64,000 nt of DNA, taken from the NCBI GenBank assembly GCA_963971305.1, contig OZ020304.1, positions 19,636,103-19,700,102 of the forward strand, read 5' to 3'. The notes below the pieces were generated by a model, which made no database searches, had not been told where the DNA came from, and saw only the letters and a program-made list of their open reading frames with translations. The position numbers and the translations under genes were made by a program. Positions within the stretch are counted from its first letter, which is position 1; every line of letters begins with the position of its first letter. Shown one piece after another: positions 10,808-22,742 of this stretch. The stretch comes from Arcuatula senhousia (Eukaryota; Mollusca; Bivalvia; Mytilida; Mytilidae).

Positions 10808-12390
10808 ATTATGGTGTTTTAAATTCAGTGAAATATTGGAGAGATGGTTGCATACTAGTATATTTTGTATAACATGTATTACACATGCACCTACATGTAA
10901 TAGTTATCGAATTTCATTTAACTGATTCAACCCACTTTTTCAATTGAAATGCTTGTATCACGCGAGGATAATTGCGGTCTTAACTTTCTTCGGTTTTAGT
11001 TGTCCCTTAATACCTTGTTTTTTTTTAATTCTTGGAAATCATAAATGTATATAATATTCATGTACTTGTATGTTATGCTCTGTGTGTGCAAATGGTCCGA
11101 ATGTTCGAATTCAAGTGTAGCTCCTGATGAGATTTATATATATTATAACAAGCATTCGTGATCATTGTAGACTCGTCCCAAGGTTCCTTTTCTATGATTG
11201 TGCTTCCTTTATCAGTGATACGTGTAAAAGATGTAAATGTACTCGACACAACCTTCATTTTCAGCAACAAAAAACACCAGCAAACTCTAACATTTTAATG
11301 TCGATTTCCTTTGTTTGGGTTCTAGTGCTGCTGATGAGGAATAGTTTTCCGAAATGAACATACAGCTCATAAAAATTAATAGCAGTTGGGGTTAACATAT
11401 GTGTTGTGCTCTCATGTTCATTTATTCCATATCCTTTCATAAATCATCTAATGGTCTCTGCTACAAAGTAATCGTCTTGCAATTGGATCCAGATAAGAAA
11501 TATTATACATATGGTTCAAACAGCGAAAGACCCATCCAAGCTGTAGATTTCTCATCATAAAGATATAATATAAGCTTTGACATCTTACTAGATTATTGGT
11601 ATTATACTATCGGACAAGCACATTTGAAATATGGCGGGGTAAGATACGTTTTTTGTTGGCCAAAAGCTTTCCCTTGGTGGTAATCTTGAATAAAACAAAA
11701 TAAAATCAAATTGATAAAGATTCAAAACAACCACGTTCATTTTGACGTTTGTTGCGAACTTAAGAATCAAAGAAATTTCATGTGGGAAGTCTTGAAAGGC
11801 GAAAAAGCTATCAGCCGGCAACAACAGTATTAAGAAGCACAACAGGTCACACATAAAGCAAACAAATTCCAATTAATTAAATACAGGAATTCATGTCAAA
11901 ACAATAGTATTGTTTTGTAATTGCTTTTATTTTTGTTTTATTTGTTTTATTTCATTTTTTTAACACATGCATCATTTAGATATACCATATGATTGTACAT
12001 GAATTAACATTGTATTGTGTGCTTATTCAGTCCTTCTCTTCTATGCGTTTTCAATATGCTTCAAAGCTTATTATGGCGTTAAATCTTATACGTCTATTCA
12101 AAAGAATTCATTTTAAGTTTGAAAAAATATAAATGATAAAAAAGATATTTTGTTTGGATTCAAATTAACGGACGGATAACTAAGACATATTTTAAGTTGC
12201 CACCAGTAAATGAAAAGCAAATATCGATTTAAAACGTAATTTTTATCAAAGCTCGTTTTTTTACGGTTGCTTACAACTGGCTGTTTTATTGAATATGATG
12301 TGTCGTCAAGCAAAACCTCTGTCCTTATATCTACCAGAGTAATTCAATATCAGATGTTTGGTTTACTTGGTTTCTCTCTGCATCAACACT
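10808..12390. other. intergenic spacer between genes 1 and 2
   Basis: AT-rich with no supported gene. The short minus-strand ORFs at 11.6-11.9 and 12.1-12.3 kb have no recognisable domain. Confidence 0.5.
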
Positions 12391-12420
12391 TTTGTTTTGA
12401 CGACCAGAATTACATATATT
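12391..12420 (+). promoter_or_regulatory. putative core promoter of claudin-like gene 2
   Basis: TTTGTTTTGACGACCAG at 12391-12407 is followed by CATATATT (12413-12420). It is the same arrangement as in front of gene 1, about 75 nt before the ATG. Confidence 0.5.
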
Positions 12421-12495
12421 AAACAACATGCAAACAAGTCTGCCATTTCCAAGCATCCCATATCAGGTACAGTTCCGACCAGACCGACTTAAAAG

Positions 12496-15258
12496 ATGGG
12501 TATCGTGGACGACTTTAAAGGAGCATCCATATTGTGCAAAGTAGCATTTATTTTGCTACTCGTAGCAACTTTGTTCACATGTATTTCCTACACGACAACT
12601 GATTGGGTGTATGACAAAGATGAAACAGGTGGCAGCCAACATTGGGGGTTGTGGAGACTCTGTGGGCAGACTGAAGTGCCTACTGGCTGCCAGGCCCTAG
12701 ATGGTTGGGCTAACGGTAAGTTCGCTCTTTTTTCATTATTATTTCCTCGTCTTTTCAGGTATATTTTCTATAAATATTTATTACTTATGAGACCATATAT
12801 AAATTTTCATATACTTATTATTTTAGTGACAAAGATATTTTTTCAGCTTAAATATATATTTATGTTTTTTTATTAAAATAGATACATTATTTCGTTTCTG
12901 TCAAAATTGAGTCATCATAACGAAATAAAACGTTCATCAATTAAAATCTCATAAATTTACTTCAATTTCAATAACATTAATATCAATCATCATAATTGTT
13001 AAACATCAAACATAGGTTCTTGACCTGGTTCTTTTCTTTTTCCTACGACAAATTTCATTCGGATGTAGGTGACTTTTAAGATGCATGCTTAACGGTGCAT
13101 TTTTGGTCATCAGATATCTGCAAATAATTTATGCTGGAAATGTTTTAAACATTCACTGCTCAACGACTGTTTTTTTGGAGATTTTGTCCCTCAATGTTGT
13201 TCTGTACACTTAATCTAAATAGAAAATAATGAGATGTGGAATAAGTGTACGCGACACAGACCACAATCAAGCGGCCTATCAGAAAAATCACAATGGACAA
13301 CCGCCAACAGCCTTCAATGCGGCCAGTAGGCGCTGCTTGCAGTTCTGCAGTTGGCCCATGGTCTAAATAAAATACCTATAATTCAAATCCAAAAGCCTTT
13401 TATAATAAATGAATCGCCATCGATACCTGTCTTACCCATGGTTGTTTCTAGAAACTCAGGATCATTGTACGAAGTAACGACTTACTACACAATCGTTATA
13501 TTTGCAATTAATAATTTGCAATTAATAAGTTTTATTTCAAATATCATTCTTATTTTGTGAATCATTATTACTTTTTTCTCTTATTAGATTGGTATGGCGT
13601 TGTCCAAGCATTTGTGACTTTTGGATTTTTCGGTATCTTAGTTTCTTTCTTTCTGGTCATCTTGTACATGTTTGTTGGGAAATGCCAGAAGAACGGAGAA
13701 GTTGCCATAGCTGTAGCCATCATATGCATAGCAACAGGTGAGTCTATCAAAATGGTGGGTCACTGTAAATGGACATCGCTATAGGTGGGTCACTCTAAAT
13801 AGGCATCGCTATAGTTAGGTCACTCTAAATTTGCATCACTAAAGGTTTGTCACTCTAAATGGGATCACTAAAGATATGTCACTCTAAATAGGCATCGCTA
13901 AAGTGGACATCACTACTAAAGGTTATTTTAAATGGGCATCGCTAAAGGCGGATCACTTTCAATAGGCATCGCTATAGGTGGGTCACTCTAAAAAGGCATT
14001 GCTACAGGTGGGTCACTTAAAATGGGCATCACTTAAGGTTGATCACTCTAAAAAGGCGTCAATTAAGGTGGGTCACTTCAAATTTGAAATATTCCAGGTT
14101 GGGCCCTCTGAATGGGCATCAGTACGGGTGGGTCACTAAATTATTTGCAAATTTGCTCAAAACTATTTTTTCATAATTTATGGTTTCAAGGGCTAGAAAT
14201 TGCCACTTTTTTCCTTGATATATCAGCTTAATACTTGAAGTGGTTCACTCTAAATAGGCATGGCTATAGGAGCATAACTCTAAATAGGCAGCACTAAAGA
14301 TGGGTCACTCTAAGTTGGCAGCACAAAAGGTGAGTCATTCTAAATTCGCATTACTAAAGGTTTTTTTAAATGGGCATCGCTAAAGGCGGATCACTTTAAC
14401 TAGGCATCGCTATAGGTGGGTCACTCTAAATAGGCATCGCTATAGGTAGGTCACTCTAAATAGGCATCACTACAGGTGGGTCACTTAAAATGGGCATCAC
14501 TTAAGGTTGATCACTCTAAAAAGACATCAATTAAGGTGGGTCACATCAAATTGGAAGTATTCCAGGTGGGGCACTCTGAATGGGCATCAGTACGGGTGGG
14601 TCACTAGATTATTTGCAAATTTGCTCCGAACTATTTTTACACAATTTATGGTTTCAAGGGCTAGAAATAGCCATTTTTTTTCTTGATAAATCAGCTTAAT
14701 ACTTGACTATAAACGATAAATATATGTGGAATAAGATTAGTGTACACGACACAACTAACATTAAAGAAACGGCAATTTAAAAAATTTCAATGGCAAACAG
14801 CCAGCAGTCTTCAAGATATCCAGATGTCACTGCTCGCAGTCTTGCATTGGCCCAAGACTAAAAATACAATACATAAGATTTAAACAAATCCCTAGATTAT
14901 CAACGAAAGACCAATTTCTGGACATAGAACAAAGAACAGATAGTTGACAGGGACAAACAAAAGCTTTGACAAGGATTCCTGGCTTAGCACAGGCACGAAT
15001 AGCATCTATTATTTATTGTCAATCGCCCATTTCAGTCATTTTATATCAATGATTTTCGTTTCAGGAATTTTTTACCTGATCGGGGTGATTGTTTTTGGAG
15101 TTGAAGTTGACGACAACTGGAAAGACACCGTCACTGCCACTTACAAATTCGGATACTCTTTTGCACTGTCAATTGTGGCTCTTGTATTGGAAATCATTGC
15201 TGGAATCCTTATGATTGTTGAGGGTAAAGGTGGTGGTGGCACCAAACCATCATCTTAG
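12496..15258 (+). CDS. claudin/PMP22-like four-helix membrane protein, gene 2
   Basis: Exons are 12496-12715, 13588-13737 and 15065-15258. Donors read GTAAGT and GTGAGT and acceptors TTATTAG and TTTCAG; both introns are phase 1. The product is 187 aa. The signature is W37, GLW 51-53, C56 and C65. Four hydrophobic segments are placed as in gene 1, and the tail GKGGGGTKPSS has a shorter glycine run. Exon 2 is nearly identical in protein to gene 1 (WYGVVQAFVTFGFFGILVSF), which indicates a recent duplication or strong constraint. Intron 2 holds an 850-bp minisatellite and a copy of dispersed repeat D, and intron 1 holds another D copy. The longer reading frames that run past the donor sites are intronic read-through, not alternative proteins. 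The membrane role is inferred from the family only. Confidence 0.9.
13218..13405 (+). repeat. dispersed repeat D, copy in gene 2 intron 1
   Basis: It runs from 'gaaaataatgagatgtgga' to 'ccatggtctaaataaaatac'. The middle reads 'ccaacagccttcaatgcgg' and 'gcgctgcttgcagttctgc', features shared with the other D copies. Confidence 0.65.
13755..14610. repeat. about 30-bp minisatellite in gene 2 intron 2
   Basis: Many variants of 'ggtgggtcactctaaatagg' + 'catcgctata' occur. The block is itself duplicated: a unique-looking spacer ('ttatttgcaaatttgctc' to 'ggctagaaat') occurs at about 14140-14230 and again at about 14610-14700. The array starts 13 bases after the exon 2 donor. Confidence 0.85.
14722..14905 (+). 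repeat. dispersed repeat D, copy in gene 2 intron 2
   Basis: 'tgtggaataagattagtgta' to 'attggcccaagactaaaaat', the same order of landmarks as at 13218 and 40576. Confidence 0.6.
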
Positions 15259-17180
15259 AGACAAAAACTGTTTTAATATTTAATTGTGACTGAATTAAGT
15301 GAATGTAAGAATGCGTTGAAAGTAGCATGCCGAAGCTGAATTTGTGAAAATGTGTCAAATTAGAGTAAATATACGAGGAACATTTTTATAACTATTTTTA
15401 AACGTTGTACATTTATAAATTATAATTTATGATATTTTTACAATACAACTTTGTCTATATTTTGCCTGTAGTACTTAGTCTTGTTACAGCAAGAAGTATT
15501 ACCCTCAGCATACATGTGATTCTTCCGCCGGGAGACAAAATCTCCCGACTATTTGACCCATCTCCCGTTCTCCCGACTTTTTGTGTAATCTCCCGCTTTT
15601 TCAAGACATGACAAAATTTTAGTTTGAAAGACATTTTAATTGTTCAGTCATAATACATTTCCAGACACGGATCCGTCACATGTATGCTACAGAGTAAAGA
15701 AAATTGCAAAATATATGTTTGTACGTTTGAACAGTCCACTGTAAAATAGTAATATCCCGAGTAATATTTCTAAAATCTAAATTTTTCACAAGTTTTAACA
15801 AGTTAAAAACTTTTAATATTCTTTGTAAATTCAATGATTTAATTGAATCATAACCAATGCAGTAGAAATGTTTTAAAAATTAAGTTAGCAGCCCTCTATT
15901 TTTAAATCATTTTCCACGCTTTAACACTTTATAAAAAAACGTTTTTTCATTAGGTTAACTGCATCAAACTTAGAATATTAAAAAGCAATATCAATTTCAC
16001 ATGGTTGATTGGCTTCCTATCGCCCCACGCTGCTATAATCCGCCAGGTATGGAAATTGATGGAAAAGTTTCTTTTATTGAAAATAGGGATAAAGTACATT
16101 TGCGTCATCTGAATAGGAAATGTATCGATCTAAAGTGTTTACTGGTAATAAGCAACATGAGGTCTCTTAACAACCACATGGCAAAAAAAAAAACGTTGTG
16201 TGCACGGGCTATCAGAATGTGGGCTCATGCACCATTTCACCCTGGTTTTTTCTGGGAGTTTTAACTTTCTTAATTCTATGGTGCTTTCATAATATATACT
16301 TTTGCTTTTTTTATTAGCATGTGTACTGCATGTAATTTTGTCAAGCAACGGAATCTTAGCTTCAATTCACAATATAATATATATAAATATCAAATAATCA
16401 AGGGCCATTATGTTTTGAATAGGAATCAGAACAATTGGTGCTCTGTTTGTCCAAAAATACTATTTGTTTAAATTAATATAACTATAAATAGACAGATAGA
16501 TGGTATTTGGTGCCATGTGCCCGGTACACGTACCTTGATGTATTGATGCCCTCTTCCTCATCTTACTTGGATTTTTTTTTACATTTTATGAATATTCAGG
16601 TAATCATATGCAACATTGACGAGTCTTTATGATGAAACGAACGTCTTGCAGTGACTATATATGGATAATAATAACATGAATAACAACAAAGTTTCAGACA
16701 ATAAAATTTTGTTACGCTTGACGTGCGTTTCGTCTTCAAGACTCATCAGAAGCGCTCTACCCAAAATATTGAGAAACACTATGAAAATGAATTAAGAGCA
16801 CAGAAAATAAAATTATGACTATGATTAAACTGGGTCGTATAAACGAAATTATAAAAGATGTTGCACCGTGGTTTGTAAATGAGTAAATATAAAAAGAACT
16901 GTTTAGAATGTAAAACTACATTTAAAAGGTAAAATCCAAATAAATAAATCACAATAAAGGGTGAAAATGAAACTAAAACAGTAAAAAGGTGCCCAAATTT
17001 TCGGACCTCAGGAGCATTTCTTCAGGAGCAATAAAAGAGAAAAGATGTTGAAACATCAACTTAAAACATTAATTCAAAATGTGGACACATCAACTGACGG
17101 TCTCGCATTGTGCACATCAAGAAATTGTTATAGCTATAGTTGAATAGAATATGTTAAAAAGGCACATGAAGCTGTTAACA
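15259..17180. other. intergenic DNA after gene 2
   Basis: No gene is supported. A CTCCCG motif recurs five times at 15525-15600. An open frame at 16001-16264 has no known domain, and 16690-16790 looks like repeat DNA with no second copy in this window. Confidence 0.4.
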
Positions 17181-17209
17181 CTGTATTATACACATCGCAT
17201 TTCTTCATT

Positions 17210-17660
17210 CTGGCGGATGTGCTATAGCAAGCAGGAACATCTTACTCTTCCGGTGAACTTTTTCGACTAAGTTCACGTTGCTGATTGTGGTCTGGTTGTA
17301 AGGCACGGACCATTTGATTTTCTGGGGGGGGCCTGGGATTTTTTTGAAAAAAAATTCCCGGCCCTGATTTTTGTAAAAAAAAATAATCTGGCCAGCACCT
17401 AGGTTGAAAAAAATAATCTGGTCTCAATCTTGCCAATTGAAAAAAAAAATAATCTTGCCAACAAAATTTCCTTGCTTAATATGTGTGTAAAAAAATAATC
17501 TGGCCTGCAAAGCGGGCGAAAAAAATTCCCGGCTCAAGGTAAAATCCCAGGCCACCCCCAGAAAATCAAATGGTCCGTGCCTAATATGTATGTGATTTTT
17601 TTTGTATGTTGTGCGGTTTGTTTTTGTGGCTTGCTATGTCTACAAATTCTGTCATATTTG
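17210..17660 (+). mobile_element. Penelope-like 3' tail fragment, split by a MITE
   Basis: 'gtgctatagcaagcaggaac' and 'cttactcttccgg' match the tail downstream of the reverse-transcriptase ORF at 26475 (26538-26575). The similarity resumes after the MITE at 17301-17582 with 'tgtatgttgtgcggtttg'-like sequence. No coding part remains. Confidence 0.55.
17301..17582. mobile_element. MITE-like element, family G, copy 1
   Basis: The terminal inverted repeat AGGCACGGACCATTTGATTT continues TTCTGGGGG; the two ends match over about 28 bp with no mismatch and then imperfectly. The interior is a low-complexity series of 'aataatctggcc'-like units. Related ends occur at 22460, 28525 and 39679. Confidence 0.75.
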
Positions 17661-18535
17661 GTCTTACCGGCTTACCACTTACGATTGCCCAACTGGAATG
17701 ACCTTAGATTGGAATTATCTCATTCTGTTCTTCATGTTTATACAATAGAAACTAAAACGACTCCAATTAATCATTCTACTTTAATTTTATTTGTCTACGA
17801 AAAAAAACTTTATCAGATGTTTGGGGGAAGCGTAGTCAAACTAAAGAGGATTACAGAAAAGTCAACTATAAATAGTATTTAAAGCAACAAAAGATTTGTC
17901 TGTGATAATGGATACATCCAAAATTATCTTTGTTAAATCTTAGCTTTGTTTAAGCAAACCATTTGAAAATTCGAAACAGTAATTGTGAAAGGAATAGGTT
18001 TTAAAACAGACAACATGTGTTGGTAGTAATAAACTGGAAAAACTGTAAGCTGCAGCTCACTAATAGATATCTTTCATGCGCTCCCAAAGATCAATCATAT
18101 CAACTTTCTTAAAAACAAGAGGTGCGAATCAACCCTGTGGCACAATTTAATGAAAATCCACTAAGGGCAAATCTGCTATGCAAAATCCAAAATTTTGTTC
18201 CAAACCAATATTTTCATACCAACTAAAGAGTTGGTTCAACTAAAAAATCTTCATGAAAGACTTATCTTGGCAAAACATTTTTGGGGGAAATTCTAGATGG
18301 TTAATCAGTATTTCTGAGTTTCTTTGCAAAATCATCTTGCAAAACGTCCCAGTTATCTTCAAATTATCAAAAGTTGAACAGGAAATCGTCAAAGGCTTAT
18401 ACCTAGGCCTTCAAAATAGATAGAATTTTTGAAAATCCTAATTACCTTTACCCAACACCCTTAGGGAGTAACATTGTTAGTTTTCCAAATTGTTAAAAAC
18501 CTTCACAAAAAGGTTATTTTAACATTATTTATGTC
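17661..18535. other. spacer with repeat fragments
   Basis: No gene. At 18113 'aaaaacaagaggtgcg' resembles the 5' terminus of the hairpin-ended elements. 18199-18222 is an inverted match to 19076-19100 ('ttccaaaccaatattttcat'), suggesting fragments of one repeat in opposite orientations. Confidence 0.4.
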
Positions 18536-18725
18536 AAAGGCAGGGTATTTAAATCAGCGGTCGCTGCTCGCTGTTTTGCAATTGGCCCTGGATTGAACAA
18601 ACTACATATTAATTAAGCCCAATCTTAAAGTGACAATGAAAGACCGTTTTCTTGACAAAAAAACAAATAACATAAGTTCGACGAATACAACCATCAGATT
18701 TGATAAAGATTCCTGGCTTCGGACT
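18536..18725 (+). repeat. dispersed repeat D, 5'-truncated copy
   Basis: It contains 'gcggtcgctgctcgctgttt' and 'caattggccctggattgaa', matching 40685-40735 almost exactly. Confidence 0.6.
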
Positions 18726-18804
18726 TGCAGATTTAAAATGTGGCGGAATTAAACTAGTTTTTTGGCCCCAACCTTCTCCTAATGATAATAAATATCAATA
18801 ACAA

Positions 18805-19040
18805 AGCACTACACAAGAAGGGAAAGTTGAGGATTGGAACGTTTGTCATAGAGCTTTGTTGAAAGTTTTCCTTGAGAGTCTATTTCTAGATGTAGATCTA
18901 AATATGAAGCAGACCTCCTAGAATCCGTTGTGTCCATTGTCTCAAGTTACTGGGGATATATGAGATAGAGAAAGTCACCAAATCGAGAATTGTTCAGTGA
19001 AAGGACACCATCAATATAACGGAACGCGAGAAATGTCTTT
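18805..19040 (-). pseudogene. Penelope-like reverse transcriptase relic
   Basis: Read on the minus strand, the DNA matches about 26000-26240 of the plus-strand Penelope ORF closely: 'ttccgttatattgatg', then the FRYID.VLSLNNSRFGDFL block, then YLDLHLEIDSQG. The catalytic YIDD has become YIDG, there is an in-frame stop within the region after the IYP block, and the end is internally deleted. It is a dead fragment of the same subfamily as the 25.4-kb copy. Confidence 0.7.
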
Positions 19041-20200
19041 CGTGAAGGTCTTTTAGTTTCTTTAGTAAATCTATATGAAAATATTGGTTTGGAACCAAAT
19101 TGCATAATTTCTGGTGCATATGAGATATTGGTACGTACCTAAACAGTCCTGTCGTTTTAAATTAGGTGGTGCACATCCGCATAGTGTCACAGAGATTTTG
19201 TTAAAGTTTTATGAAAATCCATGTTCAATTTAGAGTAGTCACCGAAAAGAGATCTAGATAGTCTGATGTGTAACGGCGTATTGCGGATACATAGTACCTA
19301 TTTACTATTTATCCACCACTTTTACGATAACTAAAGACTGACTGGAGCCTGAATCGCTAAGATGGTCTTAAATACGTGTAATGTTTAAATTCACATTGAA
19401 GCAATAATCTGCAATAAGTTTCATTCTTTCATGCAAAGTCATGAAAACATGGTTTCTATCACCTGTAAGAGGTCATAACTCCTAATGGGGTCATCTGACA
19501 ACTACTACTAAATAAAGACTTTCGAGGGGCATATTAAGCTGAACATTTTACGTAATCAGCAATAAGGCAAGTAACATGAAAAATCACTTTTATTGGCCAT
19601 AAAGCGGCCATTACCCCTAACTTGAAAATTTAGTAGTTCTTTTGATTTTAAAAAGCTTACAGCCAAGAGCTTTTTGTGCCGTTTTTCGTTTGTTGAATTT
19701 CAGAAGTGGCTGAATTTGGTCAAGTGATTTGGTTTCGGAAAAGAAGATTTTTGACAAAGTTCAACGGATTTATGTCGGGCGACAAACCGACGGGATTTCT
19801 AACAACAGCTCATATGGGTAAAAAGTCACAATTTCAGAAACAATATTCCATGTCATCCATGCACACATTTTATATTTTCAGCTTTTTATTATTCAATTTA
19901 ACAAAATTGTCAGTCTATAGAGTTGTAAAAGATTAACTAGGTAACAAGCACATTAAAATTTCTGATCTTACTGACTTACTTAGTTGGTGTAGAGTCTTTT
20001 ACTCGCCATTTTTACGCAAGGTACAAAATACTGCTAGTAAGATGAGATCACGTTAAAGTGGTTTTGGTAAAGTTTTGATTGTTTTATATTTACTTAATGG
20101 TAGTTATTCTTTCCGAAACCAATTTTACGTGAACTCTCTTTCTTTTTCAGTTCTGTCCTTAGCTCTCATTTTTTCACCTATAAAGTCCGTTATCAATCAT
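19041..20200. other. spacer downstream of gene 3
   Basis: No gene is supported. 19455-19620 is a fragment of the about 155-bp core repeat ('ggggtcatctgacaac', 'gctgaacatttt'). Confidence 0.4.
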
Positions 20201-21619
20201 CTATGCTGATGGCTTGGTGGATCCTCCGCCACTTCCCATGCCCTCAAAGATCATGATAATTCCTGCTATTATTTCAAGAGCTAGTGCTACAATGGAGAGA
20301 GCGAACGAGAAGCCCAGCTTATAGTTAACATTTGGCCCTTCTGGCCATTTACTAGTATCGCCGCTTTTAGAAGCAAACAGTATACAGCCGATCAGGTAAA
20401 ATATGCCTAGAATAAAGAAAACAGATACATTTAATAAACAAGGAAATGAACAAAAACTAGTGGTCTATGGCAGTTCCTATTTTATAGTTCATTTCTGTAT
20501 ATATCATCAAAAACCTTTTGGTCTGAGAAGTTTTGTTTTGACAGGTGTTTGGTTTATACCGGTTAAACTATGCAGAAGTTTAAAGATGGAATATCAAAAC
20601 AAGTTTGATGAAGACAAGGTTTGGGTTTATTCAGGGTTCGGTTCGGACAAGGTTTATTGTAAATGACAAACAAACAAGTAATGATAAAAGGTTTACACTA
20701 TGATGTAACAACTCTATTTTTTTTTGTGTATTTTCAATTTAATAAAGACCTTTGTAAAAATGCAAAGGTTTTCGCACGATCAGTGTCAAAACAATAGTTC
20801 GGTAAATGGTTGACTACACACCTAAGTAGGCAATTTGCAATGGTCATGGTACAAGCATTTCAAATAAGTGGGTAATTTAGGGTTACCTCTATTTTCCATT
20901 TCAATTTAAGTATCTTATTGTTGTTGTTCATATAAGCTGATGGATATTTACCTGTGGCTATGCAAATTATTGCAACAGCAATAGCAACTTCTTTGTTCTT
21001 CTGGCATTTTCCGACAAACATGAAGAGAATTACCAGAAAAAATGAGATCAGGATTCCAAAAAATCCAAACGTAACGAAAGCTTGAACAACACCAAACCAA
21101 TCTGAAACACACAGAGTATGATTACTACTCAATTACAGAAATGGAAATATTCTTCTAATAATTTAGGTTTATGCGAAACATCCAAAGAAAAATGCAATTC
21201 TAGTTAAATTTAATATCATATTTCTATCTTTTTTTATTTCCTCATTTCATCAAAATTGAAATTATCATAGTTCTTGAACAAATAACCAAACTGTGTAAAA
21301 AAATTCTACAAGCTTTATTCGAAAAGAAAACAACTTTGAACGAAACGCTTACTGAGTAATCAAATGGCATTACCCCAACGTCACATTAGTTTGACTCACC
21401 GTTTGCCCACCCATCTATTTGGGTACAGCCTGTTGGTACTTCTCCATTGTCACACACCCTCCACAACCCAAAATAATTGCTTCCACCATTTTCAATACTG
21501 TCATATACCCACGATGTAGTTGTATAGCCAATGAATGTAAAAACCGACGCAATCAGAAGTAACACGAATGCTACTTTACACAATATAGAAGCCCCTTTAA
21601 AATCTTCCACTACCCCCAT
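20201..21619 (-). CDS. claudin/PMP22-like four-helix membrane protein, gene 3
   Basis: Minus-strand exons are 21400-21619, 20952-21101 and 20201-20406. Donors are GTGAGT and GTAAAT, acceptors TTTCAG and TTCTAG, both introns phase 1. The product is 191 aa. The start is MGVVEDFKGAS as in the paralogues, although an in-frame ATG lies 10 codons upstream; alignment with genes 1 and 2 favours the inner one. W37, GLW 51-53, C56 and C65 are present. The second extracellular loop differs (ASKSGDTSKWPEG), so this is the most diverged copy there. The tail GSGGGSTKPSA keeps the conserved end. Introns are much shorter (298 and 545 nt) than in genes 1 and 2. It lies tail-to-tail with gene 2. Confidence 0.9.
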
Positions 21620-21675
21620 TATATTTCTTTTGGCAAAACAGACTGGCAAATGTTACAAACATCTGCTTATGAAGA

Positions 21676-21708
21676 TATATAGTATTTTTGTAGTCAAAAT
21701 AAAACAAT
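21676..21708 (-). promoter_or_regulatory. putative core promoter of claudin-like gene 3
   Basis: On the minus strand 'ttattttgactac' is followed by 'ctatatatc', about 60-90 nt before the ATG. It is a weaker version of the block in front of genes 1 and 2. Confidence 0.4.
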
Positions 21709-21719
21709 GTTGTAGAGAG

Positions 21720-22459
21720 AAACTAAGCAATACAAATATCAACCCTTATCAGAATTCGCTACCAACATCTCTTAAATGAATTTATTACTTTATGGCGGCT
21801 TCGTATACAGTAGTTTATGGTTGGAAGTTGAGGGAGGGGTATTTCAGGTCAACAACTTAACAGAACATAACGTTTAAATATGTTTATAAGTACATATAAA
21901 GTTGTCTCAAAGAAGAAAGTCATGAGGTTTTGTTTATATTGGAGTAACAGAAATGTATCAATACATGTTTTAAGTCCTTAATTATTATACGTGTAAATAT
22001 ATGAAAGTAAGTTATAAACGTAGTTAAAACAATTTGCCAAGTACACAAAACTCTAGATAAAGATAAGAACTAAATTACAGAGCTTGGAAAATCATTCTGA
22101 AATGTTCAAGAAAAAAGCCAAAAACAAAGCAAATACATATCACTTGTGTTAATTTTCTCAGCCTATGTCAATCTTTTTACGTCAGTCTGCATTTACCAGC
22201 AGTCGACTAAATAGCTGAGGCGTGATGGGCCAGGATTCCAAATAGTTCTGATAGTATCAAGGCTGGAACTTTGTATTATAAAAATGGTTTGGGGGTTTAT
22301 TGCCTTTATTCAGTGTGTCATAGTTTTGTTTCTCTTTAGATTTGGATATTCGATTGTCCCTTTTGTATTATTTTTGCTTAAAAAGTCCTAAATTGTATGT
22401 GCCAAAATACCAGTAACACTTCGATACAAAGCAGTCAAGATTGTAAAAATCATCGATAA
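21720..22459. other. AT-rich intergenic DNA
   Basis: No gene or clear repeat recognised. Confidence 0.4.
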
Positions 22460-22742
22460 GGGACCGACCATTAGATTTTTATGGGGGAGGGGGTGCTATG
22501 GTGAAATTTGAAATAAAAATGGCAGGATGGCAAAAATCCAGAACTAAACAGGCTGGACAGTGTTTGAATTAAAAAAAGGCAGGACGGTAGTTTTGGCTGA
22601 AAATATTATAATATCTTTAGAAATGAAAAAAAATGGCGCGCCAAAAAAAAGTCAAGGCTCAGCTTTTTTCTGAAAATATAAAGGCAGGACGAAGAAAATA
22701 TCCACAGCCCCCCCCCTATAAAAATCAAATGGTTGCTACCTA
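22460..22742. mobile_element. MITE-like element, family G, copy 2
   Basis: The left end GGGACCGACCATTAGATTTT and the right end (reverse complement) GGTAGCAACCATTTGATTTT are followed on both sides by G-runs. The interior contains 'ggcaggacgg' repeats. Confidence 0.65.

Noticed and set aside
16001..16264. 87-codon frame after gene 2
   Set aside because: No homology that I recognise, no splice or promoter context, and it ends in ordinary AT-rich DNA.
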